A stretch of 64,000 bases of DNA from Pseudomonadota bacterium. GTDB lineage: Bacteria; Pseudomonadota; Alphaproteobacteria; Sphingomonadales; Sphingomonadaceae. The stretch spans positions 62,001 through 126,000 of the forward strand of contig JAFAFE010000003.1 of the NCBI GenBank assembly GCA_023423655.1. Direction: 5' to 3'. The position numbers were made by a program, and so were the translations under genes. The notes below the pieces were generated by a model. It ran no database searches and was not told the DNA's origin. It was given only the letters and a program-made list of their open reading frames with translations. This document shows, one piece after another, positions 1-7,879 of the stretch; position 1 is the stretch's first letter; every line of letters starts with the position of its first letter.

Positions 1-492
1 GAAGGCCTGATGGTCATAAGCATTGCTGGACGCGAGCCATTCGACATTGTCGGGCAGGGTGAAGCTGTCGCCATGCCAATGGAGGATCGGCACATCGACC
101 AGATGGCGCAGCGGCCCGCCGAGCGCATTGGCGCGCACATGGACGGGATGGAACCCGACCTCCTTGACCGGCCCTGCATATACATCCGCGCCTAATGCCG
201 CCGCCATCATCTGTGCGCCAAAGCAGACGCCCAAGGTCGGACGCCCCGCCTCCAGACGCCGCGCCAGCCGGTTTTTCTGGCAGTTGATCCACGGATAAAC
301 ATCCGCTTCATACACCCCCATCGGCCCGCCCATCATGATGAGCAGATCCGGCGCATTCAAATCTACATGCGCAAAAGCGGGGTCGCATACATCGACCTTA
401 TCGATGGCATAACCTGCCGCCTCGACCGGCGCGCGATAGCCCGCAATGCCCTCATAAGGCACATGGCGAATGATAAGCGCGCGCTTGGTCAT
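1..492 (-). CDS. Class I glutamine amidotransferase-like protein, cut by the window edge
   Basis: The frame opens with ATG at 492 and reads off the left edge, so 164 codons are visible and the C-terminus is missing. It shows the class I amidotransferase fold of GMP-synthase-like proteins: an oxyanion segment MMGGPMGVYE near residues 53-62, the nucleophile elbow GVCFGAQ with Cys at residue 90, and HWHGDSF near residue 138 that should supply the catalytic His. Stand-alone domains of this kind usually release ammonia from glutamine or act as gamma-glutamyl hydrolases. The substrate cannot be told from the sequence. It diverges from the lysis cassette at 880. Confidence 0.85.
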   Translation of the reverse strand, partial: MTKRALIIRHVPYEGIAGYRAPVEAAGYAIDKVDVCDPAFAHVDLNAPDLLIMMGGPMGVYEADVYPWINCQKNRLARRLEAGRPTLGVCFGAQMMAAALGADVYAGPVKEVGFHPVHVRANALGGPLRHLVDVPILHWHGDSFTLPDNVEWLASSNAYDHQAF

Positions 493-694
493 AAGGCGGC
501 GCCGCCGGTGCGCGGACGGGAAGGGATAAGGGAGAAATTCGGGGTCATGGGTAGAAAGCAGGACATGAGGATAAGGAAAGAATGTCCCTCAAAATATCGC
601 AAACCGGCACGCGCGAAAGAAAGAATTTCTTGAACGGGGGCAAGGTCGGGGGATTTTTGCTGTTGGGGGACGCCTACGCCTACCCTATCACATA

Positions 695-774
695 ACTGTT
701 CCCCCGCGCAGGCGGGGGTCCAGAGTTGCGTGGCGCTATACTGCCCTAGGCCCCCGCCTACGCGGGGGAACAGG
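695..774. repeat. REPIN-like paired palindrome, family A copy 1
   Basis: Two short GC palindromes of the form CCCCCGC-N4-GCGGGGG (701-718 and 751-767) face each other in inverted orientation, with about 30 nt between them that include CCAGAG. The outer edges read CTGTTCCCCC and GGGGGAACAG. The same arrangement recurs at 19766-19855. Paired inverted REPs of this size match the REPIN concept. No RAYT transposase is visible here. Confidence 0.8.
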
Positions 775-833
775 AACGACAGCTCTTTCACCACCCATCA
801 CACACTTCCCCTCGAAACCCCTGTCCTACATAA

Positions 834-874
834 AACCATATTGGTTATCTCTGTCTCCATGATTCTTTGGAGAC
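834..874 (+). promoter_or_regulatory. Dyad and Shine-Dalgarno-sequestering hairpin before the lysin gene
   Basis: AACCA-TAT-TGGTT (834-846) is a short dyad that could be an operator. Just after it, GTCTCCA (853-859) and TGGAGAC (868-874) form a perfect 7-bp stem with an 8-nt loop. The right arm contains GGAG (869-872), the evident ribosome-binding site for the ATG at 880, so folding of the leader would hide it. The structure is seen directly; the regulatory role is inferred. Confidence 0.5.
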
Positions 875-879
875 ATATT

Positions 880-1422
880 ATGGACATAGACGAACTGATT
901 GACGATGTGATTATGCGGGAGGGTGGTTTCAGCAATCATCCCGCTGATCGCGGCGGGGCGACGCGCTGGGGAATTACCGAAGCGGTCGCACGCGCGCATG
1001 GCTATCACGGCCGGATGGATGCCCTCCCCGTGCAGCTTGCCCGCGATATTTACCGCAACCAATATTGGCTCACGCCCCGGCTCAACCGGATTGCACGGCA
1101 TAATATGCTTATTGCCGCAGAAATGTTTGATACCGCGGTTAATATGGGGCCGGGCGTCGCCGTGCGGATGCTCCAGCGCGCCTTGAACGCACTCAACCGC
1201 CGCGCGCGCGATTATCCCGATATTGATGTGGACGGCCTGATCGGACCCGCAACCGAGGCGGCGCTTGGCGGCTTTCTCACCGTGCGCGGCAAGACTGGCC
1301 ACACGGTGTTACTGAAGGCGCTCGAAGCCTTGCAAGGCGAACGCTATATCGCGCTTGCTGAACAGCGCCCCGCCAATGAAGCCTTTCTTTACGGTTGGCT
1401 CGCGAACCGTATCGGTTCGTGA
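880..1422 (+). CDS. Endolysin: N-acetylmuramidase of glycoside hydrolase family 108
   Basis: A 180-residue peptidoglycan hydrolase. The N-terminus carries the GH108 signature REGGFSNHPADRGG, with Glu14 as the expected catalytic acid, followed by TRWGITE. The second half (roughly residues 95-175, with DGLIGPATEAAL) looks like the peptidoglycan-binding domain that usually follows GH108 in phage lysins. There is no signal peptide, so export would need the adjacent holin, which starts 27 nt after the stop codon. The frame stays open upstream to 730, but ATG 880 is chosen because GGAG lies 7 nt before it and homology begins there. No phage structural gene lies nearby. It could be a prophage relic or a domesticated lysis gene. 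Confidence 0.88.
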   Translation: MDIDELIDDVIMREGGFSNHPADRGGATRWGITEAVARAHGYHGRMDALPVQLARDIYRNQYWLTPRLNRIARHNMLIAAEMFDTAVNMGPGVAVRMLQRALNALNRRARDYPDIDVDGLIGPATEAALGGFLTVRGKTGHTVLLKALEALQGERYIALAEQRPANEAFLYGWLANRIGS

Positions 1423-1449
1423 ACCCTTTCCCTTTCAAGGAGTTTTATC

Positions 1450-1860
1450 ATGGCACTTATTGAAGCCATTATCGGCCCCGTGGCCAAATTGCTCGACAAG
1501 ATCATTCCCGATCCCGAAGCGCGCGACCGCGCCAAGCTTGAACTGTTGAAACAACAGGATAGCCAGGAAATGCAGGTCGTGCAGGCACAGCTTTCGGCCA
1601 TTGTCGCCGAAGCGCAATCGTCCGATCCGTGGACCAGCCGCGCGCGTCCATCTTTCCTTTATGTCATGTATGCGCTGTTGCTCTGGGCCATTCCGATGGG
1701 ACTTATCGCCGCCTTCCGCCCCGACACCGCGATGGCGATTGCCAAGGGCATGAACGCTTACCTCACCGGCCTGCCCGAACCGCTCTATGCGCTCTTTGGC
1801 ACCGGCTATCTTGGCTATACGATCACGCGCCAATGGGGGAAAATCAAGGGCGTCGAATAA
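1450..1860 (+). CDS. Holin of the 3TM phage holin type
   Basis: A 136-residue protein with a charged, probably helical N-terminal half (residues 20-55) followed by hydrophobic segments at about 68-89 and 109-124. The sequence WTSRARPSFLYVMY just before the first strong membrane segment is typical of the 3TM holin family. Holins open the inner membrane so that a leaderless endolysin can reach the wall, which fits the GH108 lysin immediately upstream. AAGGAG precedes the ATG. The pair reads as one lysis operon. Family placement is from sequence pattern only. Confidence 0.8.
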   Translation: MALIEAIIGPVAKLLDKIIPDPEARDRAKLELLKQQDSQEMQVVQAQLSAIVAEAQSSDPWTSRARPSFLYVMYALLLWAIPMGLIAAFRPDTAMAIAKGMNAYLTGLPEPLYALFGTGYLGYTITRQWGKIKGVE

Positions 1861-2118
1861 GGGTTAAAGGGCGGTGGCGCGCGATAAAAGCGGGGTGCAA
1901 TAAGGTTACATACCCCTGTAACTTTAACGGGAAAGTGACATAGATTGAGGCGGATAACGCCCCTCCCTTGCGGCAAGGTGCTGAAAAATTACGGTAATTT
2001 ACCCGGATTTTGCGGACCTTGCCGCGCCCTCATCCGTTCTTTCTTCTGCATCGAATATTGCGTGGACGCACATGATGCGCGCTTCGGACACGCATCAGTT
2101 CGGATGAAGGAGAATATG

Positions 2119-2616
2119 ATGAAACGCCTGTTCTGGTCCCCCGCCGCCCTTGCCCTGCTCGCTGCCGGATGCCAGCCTTCGGCCAGCGATCCGATGCCGG
2201 ATAGCGGAGCGAGTGCGACGGCGTCCGGCGAGGCAGCGGCGGGCGCAAGCGAAACGCCGCCTGCCAGCGAGATCACACCTGATACGCCCGCCAATCCCGC
2301 CAACAATGAACCGCCCGAAACGGCCGCTCCAAAAACCGAGCCACCAAAAGCCCAGCCGCCCAAAAAAGAGCTGCCTCATAACGAACCGGCAGTAACCGCC
2401 GAAATCGTCGACGCCGATTGCGGTGCGGACAAGGTGCGCGCCTATGTCGGCAAGGAAGCGACACCAGCATTGCGGGCCGAAGTCGCGGCCAAATCGGGCG
2501 CAAAATCCATCCGCTGGCTCACCCCCGACGCGATGATTACGATGGATTTACGCCATGATCGCCTCAACGCGCATCTTGGCATGAACGGCAAGATCGGCTC
2601 CTTCCGCTGCGGTTGA
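2119..2616 (+). CDS. Lipoprotein with C-terminal I78-type peptidase-inhibitor domain
   Basis: The start is set at the second of two adjacent ATGs, 6 nt after AAGGAG (2107-2112). The 165-residue product begins with a signal peptide ending in the lipobox LAAGC, so it should be lipid-anchored. A low-complexity Pro/Glu/Ala/Lys stretch (about residues 20-95) spans the periplasm. The last 65 residues match the I78 inhibitor pattern: CGADK near the start, IRWLTPDAMITMDLRHDRLN in the middle and a terminal RCG. I78 proteins inhibit serine proteases in characterised cases; the target here is unknown. Two further I78-like genes lie at 24736 and 25051. Confidence 0.78.
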   Translation: MKRLFWSPAALALLAAGCQPSASDPMPDSGASATASGEAAAGASETPPASEITPDTPANPANNEPPETAAPKTEPPKAQPPKKELPHNEPAVTAEIVDADCGADKVRAYVGKEATPALRAEVAAKSGAKSIRWLTPDAMITMDLRHDRLNAHLGMNGKIGSFRCG

Positions 2617-2737
2617 GGATGAGTAAGCGAGAGCGATTGGGTCGGGCTTTAATGAGGCCAAGTCAAATTAGACCCGCGCCAATAACGTAAGGACCACCAC
2701 TCTTTCTGAGCCATGCCCATTTCCGGCCCCTTCCTTC

Positions 2738-2770
2738 CCCGTTCGTGTCGAGCGAAGTCGAGACACGCCA
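2738..2770. repeat. Palindromic intergenic repeat arm (GTGTCGAG/CTCGACAC type)
   Basis: The stretch 2744-2767 is a near palindrome, CGTGTCGAG...CTTCG-type, downstream of alaS and downstream of the I78 lipoprotein, thus in a convergent junction. It resembles half-sites of the family C repeats at 9967, 37790, 45737, 45793 and 51766. It may also serve as a weak transcription stop. Confidence 0.45.
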
Positions 2771-2888
2771 GCAATGTGCCAACCGCCTCTCGAATTAGCT
2801 CAAGGCGAACGGTTGAGGGAAGGAAGCCATAAAAATGGACGGAATACCGCGCATCTAAGGCTGAAACGCGCGCTCTATTGCCGCCCGA

Positions 2889-5552
2889 TCACCCTGCCAA
2901 CGCTGCGCGCACCGCCGCGACCGCATCCTCGGCTTTACTGCCATCGGGACCGCCGCCTTGGGCCATGTCCGGACGGCCGCCGCCGCCTTGCCCGCCCAAA
3001 GCTGCCACCGCCAGCTTGACCAGATCGACCGAGGAGAAGCGCGCGGTCACATCATCGGTCACCCCGACCGAAACCGACGCTTTGCCATCATTGGTCACGA
3101 CCATCATCGCGACGCCCGACCCGACCTTGGCCTTCAAATCATTGACCGCACCGCGCAATTCCTTCGGGTCCAGCCCGTCCACGACTTGTGCCACAAAGGC
3201 GGTGCCATTGACGTCCTCGACCTTGGCTTCCGCGCCGCCAGCCCCGCCCAAAGCAAGCGCCTTTTTGGCATCGGCCAGTTCCTTTTCGAGCCGCTTGACC
3301 TGCTCAGCCATCGCGCCAACGCGTGCGGGCACATCATCGACCGGAGTTTTGAGCGTCGCCGCGATCCCCTTCAAGGCATCATCGCGCGCGGTCAGCCATT
3401 GCCGCGCCGCCTCGCCGGTCAGCGCCTCGATGCGGCGCACGCCCGACGCCACCGCGCCTTCGCTGATGATCTTGAACAGGCCTATATCGCCGAGTGCATG
3501 GACATGGGTGCCACCGCACAGTTCGACCGAAAAGGTTTTGCCGTCCGCTTTCTCCGCCGCTTTTCCTTTGCTTGCGCCCATGCTCAGCACACGCACTTCG
3601 TCGCCATATTTTTCGCCGAATAGCGCCATTGCGCCCGCCGCAATTGCATCATCGGGCGACATCAAGCGGGTCGTGACCGCGTCATTACCGCGGATTTGCG
3701 CGTTCACATCGGCTTCAATCGCGGCGATTTCCACCGGATTGACGGCTTGCGGGTGCGAAAAGTCAAAGCGCAACCGGTCTTCGGCGACCAAGCTGCCCTT
3801 TTGGGTGACATGGGCGCCCAAATGCTCGCGCAAGGCGGCGTGGACAAGGTGGGTCGCGCTATGGTTCGCGCGCACGCGGTCGCGCCGCTCGGCATCGACG
3901 CTAAGCTGGACCATATCGCCCTTCTTGACCGTGCCTTTGCCGATTTTGGCATGGTGCGCGTGGAGACGGCCCAAAGGCTTCGCCGTATCTATAACCTCTG
4001 CGGTAAAAGCAGCGGCGCTGATTGTACCGGCATCGCCCATCTGCCCGCCGCTTTCACCATAAAAAGGCGTCTGGTTGGTGAGGATGGTGACGTCATCGCC
4101 CTCGGTTGCGCTATCAACTTCCGCGCCATCTTTGACGAGCGCAATCACCTGCGCTTCGCCATTGGTCGATGTGTAGCCGGTAAATTCGGTGCTGCCTTCG
4201 CGTTCGGCAATGTCGTACCAGACTTCATCCGACGCCTTTTCGCCGGAGCCCTTCCACGCCGCGCGCGCCATCGCTTTTTGATGCGCCATCGCTTCATCAA
4301 AGCCTTCGCGATCGACGCCAAAACCCTTGCCGCGTAACGCATCTTCGGTGAGATCGTAAGGAAAGCCATAAGTATCGTAGAGCTTGAACGCGGTTTCGCC
4401 CGCGAGCCGTTGCCCTTCGACCATCCCAGCGGTCGCTTCGTCGAGCAGCTTCAACCCCTTGTCGAGCGTCTTACGGAACTGGGTTTCCTCGCGCAGCAAC
4501 GTCTCTTCGATAAGCGGCTGGGCGCGGAATAATTCCGGATACGCCGCGCCCATTTCGGTGATAAGCGACGGCACCATACGGTGCATCAACGGGTCTTTCG
4601 CACCAAGCAAATGGGCATGGCGCATCGCGCGGCGCATGATGCGGCGCAGCACATAGCCGCGCCCTTCATTGGCAGGCAGCACGCCATCGGCAATAAGGAA
4701 ACCGGTCGAGCGCAGATGGTCGGCAATCACGCGGTGCGAGGCTTTATGCTCGCCGTCCGTTGCGGTGCGGGTCAGCTCGCCCGATTGCTCGATCAACGCC
4801 TTGAACGTGTCGGTATCATAATTGTCATGCACGCCCTGCATGACCGCCGCGACGCGCTCCAGCCCTGCGCCGGTGTCGATGGAAGGACGCGGCAGATCAA
4901 CCCGCTCGCCGCTTTCCATCTGCTCATATTGCATGAAAACGAGGTTCCAGATTTCAACGAACCGGTCGCCATCTTCTTCCGGAGATCCCGGAGGTCCGCC
5001 CCAAATATGGTCGCCATGGTCATAGAAAATTTCCGAACAAGGCCCGCACGGTCCGGTATCGCCCATCGACCAGAAATTATCCGCCGTCGCGATGCGGATG
5101 ATGCGATGGTCGGGGAGCCCCGCAATCTTCTTCCACAGGTCAAAGGCTTCGTCATCGGTGTGATAGACGGTCGTGGTCAGCTTGTCCGGATTAATGCCCC
5201 ATTCCTTGGTGAGCAGGTTCCAGGCGAGCGTGATCGCGCGTTCCTTGAAATAATCGCCAAACGAAAAATTGCCCAACATTTCAAAGAAAGTATGGTGCCG
5301 CGCGGTATAGCCGACATTGTCCAAATCATTATGCTTGCCACCTGCGCGCACGCATTTCTGGCTCGACGTCGCGGTCGAATAGGGGCGCGTTTCGAGGCCG
5401 GTAAACACATTTTTGAACGGCACCATCCCCGCATTAACGAACATTAGCGTCGGGTCGTTATACGGCACGAGCGGAGCGGACGGCTCGATATGATGGCCTT
5501 CGCGGCCAAAATAATCGAGGAAGGAGCGGCGGATGTCGTTGGTCGATGTCAT
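2889..5552 (-). CDS. alaS: Alanyl-tRNA synthetase
   Basis: This 887-residue enzyme charges tRNA-Ala with alanine in the cytoplasm. The N-terminus (IRRSFLDYFGREGHHI, then APLVPYNDPTLMFVNAGM) is the class II catalytic core. The editing domain shows its metal-binding motifs HSATH (residues 564-568) and CGGTH (Cys678), and a Gly-rich C-Ala domain with a predicted coiled coil (around 740-790) closes the protein. Length is normal for the family. It is the last gene of the minus-strand run recA - methyltransferase - GST - secreted protein - alaS, 93 nt after the secreted-protein gene; recA and alaS are near neighbours in many alphaproteobacteria. Confidence 0.98.
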   Translation of the reverse strand: MTSTNDIRRSFLDYFGREGHHIEPSAPLVPYNDPTLMFVNAGMVPFKNVFTGLETRPYSTATSSQKCVRAGGKHNDLDNVGYTARHHTFFEMLGNFSFGDYFKERAITLAWNLLTKEWGINPDKLTTTVYHTDDEAFDLWKKIAGLPDHRIIRIATADNFWSMGDTGPCGPCSEIFYDHGDHIWGGPPGSPEEDGDRFVEIWNLVFMQYEQMESGERVDLPRPSIDTGAGLERVAAVMQGVHDNYDTDTFKALIEQSGELTRTATDGEHKASHRVIADHLRSTGFLIADGVLPANEGRGYVLRRIMRRAMRHAHLLGAKDPLMHRMVPSLITEMGAAYPELFRAQPLIEETLLREETQFRKTLDKGLKLLDEATAGMVEGQRLAGETAFKLYDTYGFPYDLTEDALRGKGFGVDREGFDEAMAHQKAMARAAWKGSGEKASDEVWYDIAEREGSTEFTGYTSTNGEAQVIALVKDGAEVDSATEGDDVTILTNQTPFYGESGGQMGDAGTISAAAFTAEVIDTAKPLGRLHAHHAKIGKGTVKKGDMVQLSVDAERRDRVRANHSATHLVHAALREHLGAHVTQKGSLVAEDRLRFDFSHPQAVNPVEIAAIEADVNAQIRGNDAVTTRLMSPDDAIAAGAMALFGEKYGDEVRVLSMGASKGKAAEKADGKTFSVELCGGTHVHALGDIGLFKIISEGAVASGVRRIEALTGEAARQWLTARDDALKGIAATLKTPVDDVPARVGAMAEQVKRLEKELADAKKALALGGAGGAEAKVEDVNGTAFVAQVVDGLDPKELRGAVNDLKAKVGSGVAMMVVTNDGKASVSVGVTDDVTARFSSVDLVKLAVAALGGQGGGGRPDMAQGGGPDGSKAEDAVAAVRAALAG

Positions 5553-5645
5553 GGCCGCGATGTAAGCGAGGCGATGCTGCTAGACAAGCGGGTAATGTCG
5601 ATGGGTCCGGTTGAATTTACCGGCAAAGGATGAGGAGTGCGGGCT

Positions 5646-6167
5646 TTAATCGCGCGCGCAACTTACCGATGTGCCACCATCGGCTTCGGCATCCAGCCCG
5701 ATCGAGGCATAATTTTCGATAATCTCGCGCCCGTTTTCCTTGGGCGGGATTTTCCAGCCGCGCTGGTTAAGGACATGGCGCACCTTATCGATGCCATCCT
5801 CGAAATAGAGGCTATAGGCTACAGGGCCGCGTTCGATGCCGGACATGACGCCGATGCCGCTAAGCTTGAGGCCATGCCATGCTTGCGGTGTATCGAGGGT
5901 CAGGCGCTGCTCCGTATCGCCCGCCCCTGCGAGCGCATGGGCAACCGGGCCATCAACGGGGGGAGGCACGGCGTCGGGATCCGGATGCCGTCCGTCTAGA
6001 TAACGCAAGACCCGCAAAAATCCGGGATTGGGGCCGCAATCGGAGGTGAGGTCCACATCGGTCCACCTAAAGGGCGGCATTGCATCTTGGGCTTCGGCAG
6101 GAAAGGCAGCAGCGAGCGTTACGCCGAGGAACACCGTCTTGACCAGCACGGACATGCTGTCACGCAT
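5646..6167 (-). CDS. Hypothetical secreted protein
   Basis: A 173-residue protein with a signal peptide (hydrophobic core VKTVFLGVTLAAAFP, cleavage likely after AEA). I do not recognise the mature part. It has two cysteines (DLTSDCG and the C-terminal VSCARD), which could form a disulfide in the periplasm. Its ATG overlaps the stop of the upstream GST gene as ATGcgTGA, implying translational coupling; an internal ATG four codons later (6155) is an alternative start. The gene is probably co-transcribed with the GST and lies 93 nt before alaS. Confidence 0.72.
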   Translation of the reverse strand: MRDSMSVLVKTVFLGVTLAAAFPAEAQDAMPPFRWTDVDLTSDCGPNPGFLRVLRYLDGRHPDPDAVPPPVDGPVAHALAGAGDTEQRLTLDTPQAWHGLKLSGIGVMSGIERGPVAYSLYFEDGIDKVRHVLNQRGWKIPPKENGREIIENYASIGLDAEADGGTSVSCARD

Positions 6168-6786
6168 AGGCGTAAGGCCCTCCTGCCGCGAGCGCGCGTT
6201 GGTAGGCGGGGCGGGCGTGGATGCGCTCCAGCCAGGCGGTCAGATTGGGGCGGCTTTGGTCTAGGCCAGCGCGGGCGCGGGCGGCTTCGAGGGGGAAGCT
6301 CATCATGATGTCGGCGGCGGTGAGCGTGTCGCCGATGAAATAATCGCGGCCATCCAGTTCGCTTTCGAGCCAGTCTAGATGGTCGCCCAGCATGGACTGC
6401 ACCGGTTTGCGCGCGGGTTTGCCGAGGATGCCAAGCTTGCCGATGATAAGGAGCGCGAGGAGCGGCGGCATCATCGAGCCTTCGGCATAATGGAGGAACA
6501 TGCGGTGTTTGAGGACCGCTTCGCGGTTGGGCGGCGTGGCGAGTTCGCCCTCCCCCAGTTCAAGCAGATATTCCACAATCGCACCGGTTTCGACGAGCGT
6601 GTGTCCGCCATGTTCGACAATCGGTGATTTGCCGAGCGGGTGGATGCGCCGCAACGATGCGGGTGCGCGCATCGTTTTGGGATCGCGTGCATAGCGGCGG
6701 ACTTCATAGGGTAACCCCATTTCTTCGAGCATCCACAAGATGCGTTGTGACCGGCTGTTATTGAGGTGGTGGACGATGATGGTCAT
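6160..6786 (-). CDS. Glutathione S-transferase family protein
   Basis: A 208-residue cytosolic protein. The N-terminal thioredoxin-like domain starts TIIVHHLNNSRSQRILWMLEE and includes the GST cis-proline region HPLGKSPIVEHGGHTLVETGAIVEYL, where the glutathione gamma-glutamyl group is bound. The helical C-terminal domain ends with FIGDTLTAADIMMSFPL, a conserved GST N-capping segment. ATG 6786 is chosen because the reading frame upstream (to 6900) has no family similarity. It lies 41 nt after the methyltransferase gene and overlaps the start of the secreted-protein gene. The physiological substrate is unknown. Confidence 0.9.
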   Translation of the reverse strand: MTIIVHHLNNSRSQRILWMLEEMGLPYEVRRYARDPKTMRAPASLRRIHPLGKSPIVEHGGHTLVETGAIVEYLLELGEGELATPPNREAVLKHRMFLHYAEGSMMPPLLALLIIGKLGILGKPARKPVQSMLGDHLDWLESELDGRDYFIGDTLTAADIMMSFPLEAARARAGLDQSRPNLTAWLERIHARPAYQRALAAGGPYAYA

Positions 6787-6827
6787 GCGGGGGCCTTCCG
6801 GTCGGAGGATTGAGTGGCGGGGGAGGG

Positions 6828-7646
6828 TTAGACGCGGGCGGTCCATATCCATGCGGCGGCGGGGAAAAGGACGGCGTCCCCTTCGCGGTGCGTTTCGCAT
6901 ATCCCGGTGAGCGCGGCGATGAGTTCAGGACGCTGGTCTTCGGGCGCAGCGCGGATGGCGCGGGCGGCAGGGCCGATGCGGCGGAGGAAAGAAAGCGCAT
7001 CGGCTACCGGATCATCGCCTTGGCCCGCGATATAAAAGAAATCGACAGGGTGGGCTTCGATGGCTGTCCAGCCGGATTGGCCGAGGAGGCGCGTGACCTT
7101 ATCCTTGTCGGCAAAGGCGAACGGGCCGGGGGCGTCGGGCGGCGGCGGGCCTTCGCCGGTGAGCGCGGCGATGACATGGGCAAACCCATTGTCATGCCAG
7201 TCGCGAAAGCAGGAGAAAATGAGGCGGGCCTTGTCGGACGCGACAGCGCGCAGGCGGGTAAAGGCGGCGAGCGGATCATCGAAAAACATGACCCCGTGGC
7301 GCGAGAGATAGAGGTCGACCGGGGCGTGGGCAGCGGCGCGACTTGCCGCGTCCCCGGCTTCGAATTCGAGGTTCGGAAGTGCGCCCGCGCGGGTTTTAGC
7401 AATGGCCAGCAATTCTGCGGAAATGTCGATGCCGCTGACGGCAAGGTCCGGCTTGGCCGAGGCAAGCGCAATCGCGGTTTCGCCCGCGCCGCAGCCAATG
7501 TCGATGGCTTGACCGCTATCGGGCGCTTGGGCGAGGATAGCGGGAATAAGCTCTGCGGTGAGGCCGGAAAAACTACGGTCGGTGCGGCGCCATTCTTGCG
7601 CCCACACATCGCCCACAGGGCCGGTCCATTCTTGTGCGGTGGTCAT
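6828..7646 (-). CDS. Class I SAM-dependent methyltransferase
   Basis: A 272-residue protein with a Rossmann-fold methyltransferase core. Motif I is AIDIGCGAGETAIAL (about residues 47-61), followed by the acidic end of strand 2 in VSGIDIS, and motif IV-like YLSRHGVMFFDDP. The C-terminal third has no catalytic motif I recognise. Such stand-alone enzymes methylate small molecules or lipids; the substrate cannot be read from the sequence. It is the first gene after recA on the minus strand (233-nt gap) and leads the GST/secreted-protein pair. Confidence 0.87.
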   Translation of the reverse strand: MTTAQEWTGPVGDVWAQEWRRTDRSFSGLTAELIPAILAQAPDSGQAIDIGCGAGETAIALASAKPDLAVSGIDISAELLAIAKTRAGALPNLEFEAGDAASRAAAHAPVDLYLSRHGVMFFDDPLAAFTRLRAVASDKARLIFSCFRDWHDNGFAHVIAALTGEGPPPPDAPGPFAFADKDKVTRLLGQSGWTAIEAHPVDFFYIAGQGDDPVADALSFLRRIGPAARAIRAAPEDQRPELIAALTGICETHREGDAVLFPAAAWIWTARV

Positions 7647-7775
7647 GGCTTATAGCCTAACCCCTTCTCCTCCGCCGGTCCAAGGAAAATGCTGCAAAAT
7701 GACCCGGCTACAGGAAAGAAGGATCAAAGCGGTTGGCTCCCAAAAAAGGCTTCAAAAAAAGGCCAACAGCCCAAC

Positions 7776-7810
7776 GGAAAAGCAGGCCGGAACACCCGAC
7801 CCGCTTTTCC
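7776..7810 (-). terminator. Possible recA terminator
   Basis: GGAAAAGC (7776-7783) and GCTTTTCC (7803-7810) form a perfect 8-bp inverted repeat about 70 nt past the recA stop. On the minus strand it is followed by GGCC and a run of seven T (7754-7760). The T tract is not directly adjacent to the stem, so efficiency is uncertain. Confidence 0.4.
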
Positions 7811-7879
7811 TGTTATTGAACATCCTGCCCGAAAGCGCACATTGCCACCACGCCTGCCGGATGGTGGGCCACCAGTTTC

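Noticed and set aside
730..879. Longer N-terminus for the endolysin (50 extra codons)
   Set aside because: The extra codons run through the repeat element and show no homology; the ATG at 880 has the ribosome-binding site.
1884..1935. Short dyad GTTAC...GTAAC after the holin as an operator or terminator
   Set aside because: Only 5 bp per arm with an 8-nt loop and no T run; too weak to call.
2878..4062. A 394-codon frame opposite the 3' half of alaS
   Set aside because: The translation is low-complexity Ser/Ala/Pro-rich and lies over the AlaRS editing domain.
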